Notes: generated from the sequence alone by a model not told the origin. DNA of 19,506 nt from CAZBUH01 sp964495095 (GCA_964495095.1 CAZBUH010000032.1:1-19506); one strand, 5' to 3'. Positions 6,886 through 14,016 are shown, numbered from the stretch's first letter. Numbers and translations: made by a program.

Positions 6886-7204
6886 AAGCTACATGAACGC
6901 CGGAAGCTTCGTCCGTGCCGACGGCTCCCAGGGCCGGCCGCAGGAGCCGCCCAGGCGTCCCGGGGCCCCGCCCGGGCATTCAGAGACGCCGCTTCCGAAG
7001 CGTCCGCCCCACGTCACTCCCGGGCCTCCGCCTCCGAAGCGCCCCCCGGGGCCGGAGGGGCTGTTATCCTCAATCCTGCCGGGAAATCTGGACGCGGGGG
7101 ACATCCTGCTGTTTCTTATATTATTCTTTCTCTACTCCGAGAGCGGGGATGAGGATTTTCTTATAATTCTTGCCGTAGTGGCCTTTTCTATTCTGAAAAA
7201 ATGA
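6878..7204 (+). CDS. Proline-rich protein with C-terminal membrane segment, third of the set
   Basis: This 108-residue protein has a disordered, basic Pro/Gly/Arg-rich N-terminal two thirds containing two PKRPP repeats (LPKRPPH, PPKRPPGP). A hydrophobic C-terminus follows, around GDILLFLILFFLYSESGD and LIILAVVAFSILKK. The layout suggests a tail-anchored membrane protein with a flexible tether; the acidic break between the two hydrophobic runs suggests a hairpin or two short segments. The GDILL-E/D-D pattern resembles small proteins of sporulating Clostridia, by memory only. The ATG overlaps the previous stop. Its 3' end overlaps the convergent LolA-like gene by 17 bases, with no terminator between. 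Confidence 0.75.
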   Translation: MNRSYMNAGSFVRADGSQGRPQEPPRRPGAPPGHSETPLPKRPPHVTPGPPPPKRPPGPEGLLSSILPGNLDAGDILLFLILFFLYSESGDEDFLIILAVVAFSILKK

Positions 7205-7961
7205 CCGAAACGCCGTCCGGCAGCGTAAAATAGTCCGCCGACGGCACCGATGTATCGCAGCCGTTCTCCTTCATGGAGTATATCACGTCTGTCCCGTCCT
7301 TCACCTCGGCGGATATCAAAAGGCCCGTATCGGCGGAGACATAGTAATCCGCGGTATAGCCCATTTCCCCGTAGGCCGCGGATACATATATGCAGTTTTC
7401 GCCGTTAAAGGAGACATATCCGGCCTCGAAAATACTCTCCGGGTCTGATTTCAGGATATCCTCGTAGGTGAGGAGCATCCCGTACTCATCCGCCAGCACC
7501 CGCCGCTCGTCCCCTGCGGCGGCCCCGATGCTGTAGGAATAAACCTCGTTTTCAGAGCCGTACCATACATGGGCCGATTCCGCGCCTACTATGACGTTTT
7601 TCACCGTGCCGCCGCAGGTTATTATAAGGCGCACCACGCCGCTGTACACGTATTTTTCGACAGAATACTGGGTGCTTCCGCCGCCCCAGTATTTTGTGAC
7701 GGAGATATTTTCCGAATAGCTCTCGGGACGGCTCAGCATTTTTATGACGCTCTGCACCGTGCCGCTCGTCACCTGTACCCTGTCAAGGCCATCGTCCACG
7801 AACTCCGTGGCCTGGACCTCCGGGGTGTACTCCGTATATTGGGGAAACTCCACCTCAAAGCTGATCCTTCTCGAGCTGGATACGGCGATGCCGGCAATAA
7901 CCGCCGCCATTATAAGCGCCACGCCGGCAAAAGCCACAATGAGCATTTTTTTATAGCTCAT
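7188..7961 (-). CDS. Membrane-anchored LolA-like extracytoplasmic protein
   Basis: This 257-residue protein starts MSYKKMLIVAFAGVALIMAA, an uncleaved signal-anchor of about 20 residues, and the rest is predicted outside the membrane. The Thr/Tyr-rich beta pattern (ISVTKYWGGGSTQYSVEKY, then ADYYVSADTGLLISAEVKDG) resembles the LolA/outer-membrane-lipoprotein-sorting fold found in many Gram-positive exported proteins. No lipobox cysteine is visible. The ATG at 7961 is chosen because of the Lys-hydrophobic start; upstream in-frame sequence only shadows the transferase tail. It overlaps the 3' end of the transferase gene by 11 bases. It may act with that enzyme in envelope assembly, which is inferred from position. 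Confidence 0.78.
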   Translation of the reverse strand: MSYKKMLIVAFAGVALIMAAVIAGIAVSSSRRISFEVEFPQYTEYTPEVQATEFVDDGLDRVQVTSGTVQSVIKMLSRPESYSENISVTKYWGGGSTQYSVEKYVYSGVVRLIITCGGTVKNVIVGAESAHVWYGSENEVYSYSIGAAAGDERRVLADEYGMLLTYEDILKSDPESIFEAGYVSFNGENCIYVSAAYGEMGYTADYYVSADTGLLISAEVKDGTDVIYSMKENGCDTSVPSADYFTLPDGVSVIFSE

Positions 7962-9177
7962 CGCCGCCTTCTCCCTCTTTCGGCTCCCGGAGCGCGGCCT
8001 CCTGCTCCTCAACGGGAGGCTCCTCTGTCTCAGGGGCGGCTGCGGCTTCCTCTGAAGCCTCCTCCGTTTCGCCGGTCTCCAGCGCATCCGCCTTCGGGGA
8101 AAGCCCGTCATCTTCGTTTTCCGCTGTCTTTGCCGCCTCATGACGGTGATTCATTATGCCTACGCCTATGGCCGCCGCCACGCAGAAAGCCAGCATAAGG
8201 ATAAGCGCCTTTATCTCGCCGCTGGTGGTTATAACCACCGCCGCAAGGCCCAGTACGGCACTTATGGAGTAGAGCACCGCCACCGCCTGCTTCTGGCTGA
8301 GTCCCATATCTATAAGCCTGTGGTGGACATGCCCCCTGTCGGGGGACATGGGGTTTTTGCCTGTGAAAATGCGGCGGCAGAAAGCGAAAGCCGTGTCGAA
8401 AAGGGGCAGGCCCACCACGAGAAACGGCACCGCAAAGGATATTATGGCGTAAAATTTAAACAGCCCCATCACCGAAACCGTGGACAGCACAAAGCCCAGC
8501 AGGAGCGCACCTGTATCGCCCATGAATATTTTCGCCGGGTTTAAGTTATAGGGCATAAAGCCTATGCAGGCCCCGGCAAGGGCCGCCATCATTATGGCCA
8601 CGTTACCGTCCGACACCACAATGGCTATTACCAGCACCGTTATGGAGGCTATGCCGGAAACGCCCACAGCCAGGCCGTCAAGCCCGTCTATAAGGTTTAC
8701 GGAATTGGTTATGGCCACTATCCACAAAACCGTTATGGGTATGGACAGCTTGCCCAGGACGAGATATTCGGTGCCGCTGAATATATTCGGGTTTGAGAGC
8801 ACCTCTATCACTACGCCGTGGGCCACGGCTATCCCGGCCGCGCATATCTGTATAAGGAATTTGAGCCAGGCCTTGAGGGGGACGATATCGTCCACCGCAC
8901 CTACCGCAACTATCACCACAGCCCCGAGCAATATGCCCTGCACCTGCTTATTTATGTCCGCAAAGAGCACCACGCTGAGGACAAAACCCAGGAAGATAGC
9001 AAGGCCGCCAAGTCTCGGTATCGGATGGTCGTGCATACGCCGTCCATCCTTCGGCACGTCGATGGCGCCCACCCTGTATGCGAAGGACTTGACCACAGGC
9101 GTCGCGGCAAAACTCATTATAAGGGCCGCCGCCAGGGCCATCAGCACCTTAATCAAAACTTGCGTATCTATCTGCAT
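7951..9177 (-). CDS. WecA/TagO-type undecaprenyl-phosphate sugar-1-phosphate transferase
   Basis: This 408-residue polytopic membrane enzyme links a sugar-phosphate (usually GlcNAc-1-P) to undecaprenyl phosphate, the first step of wall teichoic acid or other surface glycans. Motifs are in order: VPKDGRRMHDHPIPRLGG (41-58), VDDI (95-98), NSVNLIDGLDGLA (158-170), PAKIFMGDTGALLLG (214-228) and RGHVHHRLID (281-290), which supply the catalytic aspartates and the cytoplasmic His box. About ten membrane segments are likely. An acidic Glu/Pro/Ala-rich tail (about 350-408) follows the last helix and is longer than usual. The family is clear; TagO versus WecA-like is not. Preceded by an agaggt site and 12 bases from trpS. 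Confidence 0.93.
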   Translation of the reverse strand: MQIDTQVLIKVLMALAAALIMSFAATPVVKSFAYRVGAIDVPKDGRRMHDHPIPRLGGLAIFLGFVLSVVLFADINKQVQGILLGAVVIVAVGAVDDIVPLKAWLKFLIQICAAGIAVAHGVVIEVLSNPNIFSGTEYLVLGKLSIPITVLWIVAITNSVNLIDGLDGLAVGVSGIASITVLVIAIVVSDGNVAIMMAALAGACIGFMPYNLNPAKIFMGDTGALLLGFVLSTVSVMGLFKFYAIISFAVPFLVVGLPLFDTAFAFCRRIFTGKNPMSPDRGHVHHRLIDMGLSQKQAVAVLYSISAVLGLAAVVITTSGEIKALILMLAFCVAAAIGVGIMNHRHEAAKTAENEDDGLSPKADALETGETEEASEEAAAAPETEEPPVEEQEAALREPKEGEGGDEL

Positions 9178-9189
9178 TTAAAATACCTC

Positions 9190-10188
9190 TTATCTCTGTA
9201 CAAAGCCCACTTTCTTATATACCTTGCGCAGAGTTTTATTCGCAAAATACCCAGCCTTTTCAGCTCCGGCCTTATATACGCTCTCAAGATAAGCCTTATC
9301 GGCCATTATCTTCTCCGCTTCCTCCCGGACGGGCCGCAGAAGCTCAACAACAGCTTCGCCCACGGCGGCCTTGAAATCGCCGTATCCCTTGCCCTCGAAC
9401 TCCTTTTCTATCTCGTCAAAGCTCTTTCCTGAGGCCACGGCGTATATCTGCATAAGGTTTGACACTCCGGGCTTGTTATCGCGGTCATAGCTGACCTGCA
9501 TATCGCTGTCGGTCACGGCCCGTTTAAATTTGCGCATGATATCCTCGGGCTTTTCCATAATGTAAACGCAGCCGTTCTGGTCCTTGTCGGATTTTGACAT
9601 CTTGCTGTCCGGGGATGTGAGGCTCATAATCCTCGCGCCCACCTTCGGAATATACGGCTCCGGAATCTTAAACACGTCGCCGTAAATCCCGTTAAAGCGC
9701 TGGGCTATGTCGCGGGTAAGCTCCACATGCTGCCTCTGGTCGTCACCGACAGGCACAAGATCCGCCTGGTAGAGCAGGATATCAGCCGCCATAAGGGACG
9801 GATATGTGAAAAGCCCCGCGTTTATGTTGTCGGAATTTTTGGCGGATTTATCCTTAAATTGGGTCATGCGGCTCAGCTCGCCGAACATTGTGTAGCAGTC
9901 CAGCACCCAGGCCAGCTCCGCGTGGGCCGGCACATGGCTCTGGATAAAAATAGTGTTCTTCTCCGGGTCAAGGCCGCAGGCGATATACTGGGCAAGCTGC
10001 TCCAGCGTCCTTCTCCGCAGCTCCGCCGGATTCTGCCGGACGGTTATGGAGTGCATGTCCGCCATCATGTAAAAGCAGTCATATGTGTCGCACAGCTCCG
10101 TCCAGTTTTTTATGGCTCCCATATATGAGCCGAGGGTCAGCGCCCCCGAGGGCTGTATGCCGCTTAAAATTATCTTTCTCTCGTCCAA
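9190..10188 (-). CDS. trpS: Tryptophan-tRNA ligase
   Basis: This 332-residue class I aminoacyl-tRNA synthetase charges tRNA-Trp. It shows the N-terminal SGIQPSGALTLGSYMGAIKN with the HIGH-equivalent TLGS, and KMSKS at 196-200 (SPDSKMSKSDKD). MTQFKDKSAK and NAGLFTYPSLMAADILLY are TrpRS-typical. The start is TTG at 10188, 5 bases after the aminotransferase stop, with aagga about 12-16 bases upstream, so the start depends on coupling and is somewhat uncertain. The gene is internal in an operon with no T-box leader seen before it. Confidence 0.96.
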   Translation of the reverse strand: MDERKIILSGIQPSGALTLGSYMGAIKNWTELCDTYDCFYMMADMHSITVRQNPAELRRRTLEQLAQYIACGLDPEKNTIFIQSHVPAHAELAWVLDCYTMFGELSRMTQFKDKSAKNSDNINAGLFTYPSLMAADILLYQADLVPVGDDQRQHVELTRDIAQRFNGIYGDVFKIPEPYIPKVGARIMSLTSPDSKMSKSDKDQNGCVYIMEKPEDIMRKFKRAVTDSDMQVSYDRDNKPGVSNLMQIYAVASGKSFDEIEKEFEGKGYGDFKAAVGEAVVELLRPVREEAEKIMADKAYLESVYKAGAEKAGYFANKTLRKVYKKVGFVQR

Positions 10189-10193
10189 TTAAC

Positions 10194-11393
10194 TCAGTCC
10201 TTATTTTTTAGTCCATATTCCTCAGAAAGCTTTGCAAATCCGGGCATGGCGTTTATTATGGTGTCCTTTGAGACGCAGTATGCTATCCTCACGTATCCCG
10301 GTCCGGCAAAGGAGCTGCCGGGCACAAGCAGGATATTGTATTTCTTCGCACTGCTGCAGAACTCCCCGTCGTCCGCGGTGGGGGTTTTCATCCACAGGTA
10401 AAAAGCGCCGTCGGGGTAAACGCAGTCAAAGCCCAGGGCCGTAAGGCCGTCATATAGCAGCCTGCGGTTTTCGCTGTAGCCCTCTATGTTTACCGGCAGA
10501 TCCAGGCACCGCTTTACCACCCGCTGGAACAGGGATGGCGCGTTCACGCCGCCCACCACCCGGTTTGCGATGGAAGCCGCCTGGAACATAAGCTCATAGT
10601 CGTCCGCCTCGCTGGGGATAACAATGTACCCTATACGCTCCCCCGGAAGTGAAAGGGACTTTGACCAGGAGTAGCCCACGACGGTGTTTCTGTAATATTT
10701 TGTGATATACGGCACCTGCGCCCCCTCGTAGGCCAGCTCACGGTAGGGCTCATCGGAAATTATAAAAACGGACGTGCCGTATTCCCGCTGCTTTTCCTCC
10801 AGCACGGCGGCTATGCTTTTTATGGTCGCCTCGGAGTAGATTACGCCCGTAGGATTATTCGGCGTGTTTATAATTACCGCCTTTGTCCTCGGCGTCACGC
10901 GCTTTGCTATCTCCGATGCCTCCGGCTGGAAATCCGGCCTTGTGGGCGGCACTACCACCAGCCTGCCGTCAAAATTTGAGACATAGTTCCCATACTCCAC
11001 AAAATACGGGGCTATTGCTATGACCTCGTCGCCGGGGTTTAAAAGGGTCCTGAGAGTCACGTTCATGGCCGTGGCGGCCCCCACCGTCATTATTATATTA
11101 TTCTGCCCGAAGTCTGTGCCGAAGCGCCTGTTCAGGGATTCCGCCACCGCCTGCCTCACGTCCTCATAGCCGGCGTTTGACATGTATCCGTGCACAAATG
11201 TGGAATCCTCATTTTCCAGGACGTCGTATACGGCCTCCTTTACCTCCCTGGGAGCGGGGAAATTGGGGTTTCCAAGGCTGAAATCGTACACCTTGTCCCT
11301 GCCGTAAATCGCCGCCAGCCTGTTGCCCTCTTCAAACATGGCCCGGATGGCGGAGCTTCCGGAACAGAGCTTCATCATTTTTTCTGAAATCAT
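10194..11393 (-). CDS. Class I/II PLP-dependent aminotransferase (aspartate-aminotransferase fold)
   Basis: This 399-residue fold-type I aminotransferase shows DFSLGNPNFPAP near residues 37-48, TPNNPTG near 177-183, ISDEPYREL near 212-220, and the PLP lysine in YSWSKSLSLPGERIGYI (Lys near 245). Arg in the C-terminal PGYVRIAYC binds the substrate carboxylate. Substrate is not readable; it belongs to the AspB-like group that acts on amino and 2-oxo acids. I chose ATG at 11393, seven bases after aaggcagga; TTG at 11399 is closer to that site. It is the first gene of the minus-strand operon with trpS, the transferase and the LolA-like gene. Its specificity could relate to tryptophan or tyrosine, but that is a guess from the neighbour. 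Confidence 0.9.
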   Translation of the reverse strand: MISEKMMKLCSGSSAIRAMFEEGNRLAAIYGRDKVYDFSLGNPNFPAPREVKEAVYDVLENEDSTFVHGYMSNAGYEDVRQAVAESLNRRFGTDFGQNNIIMTVGAATAMNVTLRTLLNPGDEVIAIAPYFVEYGNYVSNFDGRLVVVPPTRPDFQPEASEIAKRVTPRTKAVIINTPNNPTGVIYSEATIKSIAAVLEEKQREYGTSVFIISDEPYRELAYEGAQVPYITKYYRNTVVGYSWSKSLSLPGERIGYIVIPSEADDYELMFQAASIANRVVGGVNAPSLFQRVVKRCLDLPVNIEGYSENRRLLYDGLTALGFDCVYPDGAFYLWMKTPTADDGEFCSSAKKYNILLVPGSSFAGPGYVRIAYCVSKDTIINAMPGFAKLSEEYGLKNKD

Positions 11394-11440
11394 ATTCAAG
11401 TCCTGCCTTTATGCCGATTAATTGATTTATTTTATCACAC

Positions 11441-11470
11441 TTTATACTTTTTGGAAACACCTTTTTACAA
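11441..11470 (-). promoter_or_regulatory. Candidate promoter of the aminotransferase-trpS operon
   Basis: On the minus strand TTGTAA (11470-11465) and TATAAA (11446-11441) are 18 bases apart. An alternative pair, TTTCCA (11457-11452) and TAAAAT (11434-11429), is 17 bases apart. Either gives a leader of roughly 25-45 bases before the ATG at 11393, too short for a T-box. Confidence 0.55.
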
Positions 11471-11493
11471 AAAGTGCGCCGCCGGCAAAACAA

Positions 11494-11530
11494 CGTCCCC
11501 CTCCCGCGGCAGCGCCGCGGAAGGGGGACG
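11494..11530 (-). terminator. Terminator of the P5C dehydrogenase gene
   Basis: The arms 11494-11510 and 11514-11530 pair over 17 bp with one A-C mismatch around an agc loop; the stem is very GC-rich. On the minus strand it starts 17 bases after the dehydrogenase stop and is followed by gttgtttt, a short interrupted T-run. Confidence 0.8.
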
Positions 11531-11547
11531 GTACAGATGTTTTAATT

Positions 11548-13182
11548 CTAATCCTTATCCGCCATATAGGGATATGAGATTGCCGTGGGCGGCAGAAGGG
11601 CCTCTTTTATGGTTCTGATGCTGGTCCAGCGGACGATATTGAAGATTGAGCCGGCCTTGTCGTTTGTGCCGGACGCCCTGGCCCCGCCGAAGGGCTGCTG
11701 GCCCACAACGGCCCCGGTGGGCTTGTCGTTTATGTAGAAATTGCCGGAGGCGTTCTTGAGTGCCTTCTCCATATGGACAATGGCCTGGCGGTCCCTGGCG
11801 TAAATGGCGCCGGTGAGCCCATAGGAGGAGCTTGTGTCGCAGAGCTCCAGAGCCTCGTCTACCTTGCTGTCATCGTACACGTAGATGGAGAGAACGGGGG
11901 CAAATATCTCAGTCACCATGCTCTCGTAATGGGGGTCCCTGCAGAGGATAACGGTGGGCTCCACAAACCAGCCCACGCTGCTGTCGCACTTGCCGCCGAT
12001 TATGACCTCGGCGTCCTTTGAAGCCTTTGCCCTGTCGATAAAGCCCTTGGCATTATTGAAGGACGCCTCGTCGATAACCGCCGCCAGGAAGGTATCAAAA
12101 TCCTGGACGTCGCCCATTTTGAGCTTCGCCGTCTCCTCCTTCATGCGCTTTTCGACCTGGGGCCACAGGGACGCCGGTATGTAGGCCCTGGAGCAGGCCG
12201 AGCACTTCTGGCCCTGGAACTCGAAAGCGCCGCGGACAAGTCCGGCCACCAGCGGCTCAAGCTCCGCCGTGGGATGCGCGAAAATAAAGTCCTTGCCGCC
12301 GGTCTCGCCGACGAGACGGGGATAGTTTGCATAATTTGATATATTCTCTCCCACGGTTTTCCAGACCTCCCGGAACACAGCGGTGGAGCCGGTGAAGTGG
12401 AAGCCCGCCATCTTGGGGTGCTTTACCACATATTCGCTCATATCCTTGCCGGAGCAGGGCACGAAGTTTATAACGCCCGCCGGAAGCCCGGCCTCCATAA
12501 GAAGGCGCATGAAATAGTAGTTGGAGAGTACAGCCGTTCTGGAGGGCTTCCAGACGGCCACATTGCCCAGCATGGCGGGAGCCACGGGCAGGTTTCCGCT
12601 GATGGAGAGGAAGTTAAAGGGCGTGATAGCGCAGATAAAGCCGTCCAGGGGACGGTAAACCTGCCTGTCCCAAACAGTGGCGGAGCTGGCTGGCTGCTCC
12701 TTGAACACCTCGTTTGCGTAGTAAACGCCGAAGCGCATAAAGTCGATAAGCTCGCAGGCGGAGTCGATTTCAGCCTGCACAACGGTCTTGGACTGGCCCA
12801 GCATTGTGGCGGCGTTCAGATAGTCGCGGTACGGGCCGGAAATCATATCCGCAACCTTGAGGAATATGGAGGCCCGGTGCTCCCAGGGCATCTCCTCCCA
12901 CTCCTCTTTCGCAGCCAGAGCGGCGTCCACGGCCATTTTAAGCTCTTCCGGCCCGGCCACGCTGCACTCGGCGATAACGTGGTGATGGTCGTGGGGCATA
13001 GTGACCTTTTCCGTTTTTTCTGTATATATCTCCCTGCCGCCGATTACCAGCGGGATTTTTACCACAATCTCAGATTGTCTTTTAAGCTCCGCCTTGAGGC
13101 TCGCCCTCTCGGCTGAACCGGGAAGATATGCGTGAACAGGCTCGTTTTCAGGACGGGCAAAATTAAAAACTGCGTTGCTCAT
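11548..13182 (-). CDS. pruA: 1-pyrroline-5-carboxylate dehydrogenase (L-glutamate gamma-semialdehyde dehydrogenase)
   Basis: This 544-residue aldehyde dehydrogenase oxidises glutamate gamma-semialdehyde (P5C) to glutamate with NAD+, the second step of proline and a late step of arginine/ornithine breakdown. Its length and start (SNAVFNFARPENEPVHAYLPGS) match the stand-alone P5CDH subgroup. Catalytic residues are visible: Glu293 in LVGETGGKDF and Cys327 in FQGQKCSACSRAYIP, 34 apart as in characterised enzymes. The C-terminal GAVVGQQPFGGARASGTND is also family-typical. I chose ATG at 13182 after agaaggaa; a longer in-frame start at 13293 runs through the promoter. The gene is monocistronic with no proline dehydrogenase beside it. 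Confidence 0.95.
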   Translation of the reverse strand: MSNAVFNFARPENEPVHAYLPGSAERASLKAELKRQSEIVVKIPLVIGGREIYTEKTEKVTMPHDHHHVIAECSVAGPEELKMAVDAALAAKEEWEEMPWEHRASIFLKVADMISGPYRDYLNAATMLGQSKTVVQAEIDSACELIDFMRFGVYYANEVFKEQPASSATVWDRQVYRPLDGFICAITPFNFLSISGNLPVAPAMLGNVAVWKPSRTAVLSNYYFMRLLMEAGLPAGVINFVPCSGKDMSEYVVKHPKMAGFHFTGSTAVFREVWKTVGENISNYANYPRLVGETGGKDFIFAHPTAELEPLVAGLVRGAFEFQGQKCSACSRAYIPASLWPQVEKRMKEETAKLKMGDVQDFDTFLAAVIDEASFNNAKGFIDRAKASKDAEVIIGGKCDSSVGWFVEPTVILCRDPHYESMVTEIFAPVLSIYVYDDSKVDEALELCDTSSSYGLTGAIYARDRQAIVHMEKALKNASGNFYINDKPTGAVVGQQPFGGARASGTNDKAGSIFNIVRWTSIRTIKEALLPPTAISYPYMADKD

Positions 13183-13205
13183 TGAAATTCCTTCTTTCAC
13201 TGCAT

Positions 13206-13215
13206 TTGTATACAA
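13206..13215. promoter_or_regulatory. TTGTATACAA palindrome, candidate repressor operator
   Basis: The perfect 10-base palindrome TTGTATACAA overlaps the -10 of the P5C dehydrogenase promoter by two bases and covers the expected transcription start. Its TnGTATACnA core resembles sites bound by GntR/FadR-type regulators. A repressor there would block initiation. No such regulator is encoded nearby. Confidence 0.45.
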
Positions 13216-13242
13216 TATAAACCCCTGCGGCGAAAAAGTCAA
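13214..13242 (-). promoter_or_regulatory. Sigma-A promoter of the P5C dehydrogenase gene
   Basis: On the minus strand TTGACT (13242-13237) and TATATT (13219-13214) are separated by exactly 17 bases, each matching consensus at 5 of 6 positions. Transcription should start near 13207, about 25 bases before the ATG at 13182. The 150 bases upstream, up to the IS remnant, hold no gene. Confidence 0.8.
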
Positions 13243-13340
13243 ACGCCCCTTTACATCGCCGTGATTTTGCATTATATATCTGAATTGCTGCAAACGCCGC
13301 GGTTTAGCCCGCTGTCCCGGAATAAATCCCCAACAGCCCG

Positions 13341-13368
13341 TGAGGGCCTCCCAAAAGGGAGGCCCTCA
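13341..13368. repeat. Stem-loop abutting the left IS end
   Basis: Bases 13341-13352 (tgagggcctccc) pair perfectly with 13357-13368 around an aaaa loop. The last three bases of the stem are also the first bases of the left terminal repeat. No T-run follows on either strand, so it is not an obvious terminator. Confidence 0.6.
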
Positions 13369-13378
13369 GAGTGTCGAA
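13366..13378. repeat. Left terminal inverted repeat of the IS remnant
   Basis: tcagagtgtcgaa is the exact reverse complement of bases 13957-13969. The match continues weakly inward (taa against the Ts of the right end). It marks one boundary of the decayed element. Confidence 0.85.
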
Positions 13379-13394
13379 TAACCCCGGTTTTGCG

Positions 13395-13906
13395 TTAAGC
13401 AGGACTGGGGTTTGGTATGCAAAATGGTAAAACCAGTGAAATAATAGAAAAAGTTGGCTCTGGGTGGGTATCTTTCCACCGCCGCTTTGCAAACTTTTTC
13501 AGATTCATGGCAGCAAATTTAAGCCTCACCCAATTTGTTACCTGGGTCAGACCTGTGTATCTGGTGTATCGCATTCCGTGCTGCTCCTTGGCATCCGCAA
13601 ATACACGCTCTATTGTCTCTTTTCGCAGCCCGTACAGCCGTTTTACATTGGTGTGTACCGGGCATCCTCTGCAAACGGCTTCTTCACATAGGCTTCACGG
13701 CCTGCGTTTACCTCCCCCATAAATTCCTCGGCATAACGCCCGGACGCGACGGGAATCTTTTCTTTTACTGCCTTCCTGATGCTTGCATCGGCTCTAACAT
13801 GGGCGCCATCTGCAAACACTGCTCCGGGAGATGCGTACGACGGCGCCCGCGATTTTCTCCGATATCCAGTCAAATTTTCCGCGTTCCGGTATCCTGCATC
13901 ATTCAC
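13395..13906 (-). pseudogene. IS1182-type transposase, fragments joined by a deletion
   Basis: Reading the minus strand, 13906-13643 encodes 87 residues containing GAVFADGAHVRADASIRKAV and ASGRYAEEFMGEVNAGREAY, ending KKPFAEDARYTPM at TAA. In a different frame 13643-13395 encodes KRLYGLRKETIERVFADAKE, QHGMRYTRYTGLTQVT and AAMNLKKFAKRRWKD, ending at TAA 13397. These match two separated parts of IS1182 transposases: the segment after the first catalytic acidic residue region (FADG) and the Y-(2)-R-(3)-E C-terminal signature (GLRKETIERVF). The roughly 200 residues that should lie between are missing and the junction shifts frame, so no active enzyme can be made. The normal N-terminal DNA-binding part is also missing. 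Confidence 0.82.
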
Positions 13907-13929
13907 CGCTATTCCAGCATGGAAAATGG

Positions 13930-13958
13930 AAAAAGTCCGGCTAAATGCCGGACTTTTT
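13930..13958. repeat. Stem-loop just inside the right IS end
   Basis: The arms aaaaagtccggc (13930-13941) and gccggacttttt (13947-13958) pair perfectly over 12 bp around taaat. The A- and T-runs make it look like a bidirectional terminator. It overlaps the right terminal repeat by two bases and may insulate the element from outside transcription coming from the ThrE side. Confidence 0.7.
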
Positions 13959-13969
13959 CGACACTCTGA
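13957..13969. repeat. Right terminal inverted repeat of the IS remnant
   Basis: ttcgacactctga is the exact reverse complement of 13366-13378. Its last base is the first base of the ThrE operon terminator stem. Confidence 0.85.
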
Positions 13970-14000
13970 AAATATCCCCCGTGTTCACGGAGGATATTTT
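13969..14000 (-). terminator. Terminator of the PAP2-ThrE operon
   Basis: Bases 13969-13977 (aaaatatcc) pair with 13992-14000 (ggatatttt), then after one mismatch 13979-13982 pair with 13987-13990, leaving a four-base loop. On the minus strand the descending arm ends in gatatttt, giving the U-tract. It starts 16 bases after the exporter gene stop. The IS remnant begins exactly at its distal end. Confidence 0.8.
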
Positions 14001-14016
14001 ATGCCGGAAAAGCCTT

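Larger units (their letters stand above)
13366..13969 (-). mobile_element. Internally deleted IS1182-type insertion sequence (604 bp)
   Basis: Perfect 13-bp inverted repeats bound 604 bases that hold two out-of-frame pieces of an IS1182-type transposase on the minus strand. An intact element of this family is about 1.6-1.9 kb, so most of the transposase gene, including its N-terminal part and the middle with catalytic acidic residues, is gone. Because both ends are intact it could in principle still be moved by a related transposase supplied elsewhere. No target-site duplication is visible: flanks are ggaggccc on the left and aaatatcc on the right. It lies between the P5C dehydrogenase promoter region and the ThrE operon terminator. 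Confidence 0.8.

Noticed and set aside
8564..9181. 205-codon plus-strand open frame opposite the sugar transferase
   Set aside because: Thr/Ile/Met-rich antisense translation of membrane helices; the minus-strand gene has all catalytic motifs.
10189..10193. T-box or Trp leader control of trpS
   Set aside because: trpS follows the aminotransferase by 5 bases and the operon leader is under 50 bases, too short for a T-box; no specifier loop or T-box sequence was seen.
12397..13116. 239-codon plus-strand open frame opposite the P5C dehydrogenase
   Set aside because: It is antisense to a clear enzyme gene in a GC-rich region, has His/Gly/Val-rich composition typical of shadow frames and no ribosome binding site.
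13304..13365. Possible gene between the P5C dehydrogenase promoter and the IS
   Set aside because: Only short frames with no start signals; the stretch is mostly the stem-loop and intergenic sequence.
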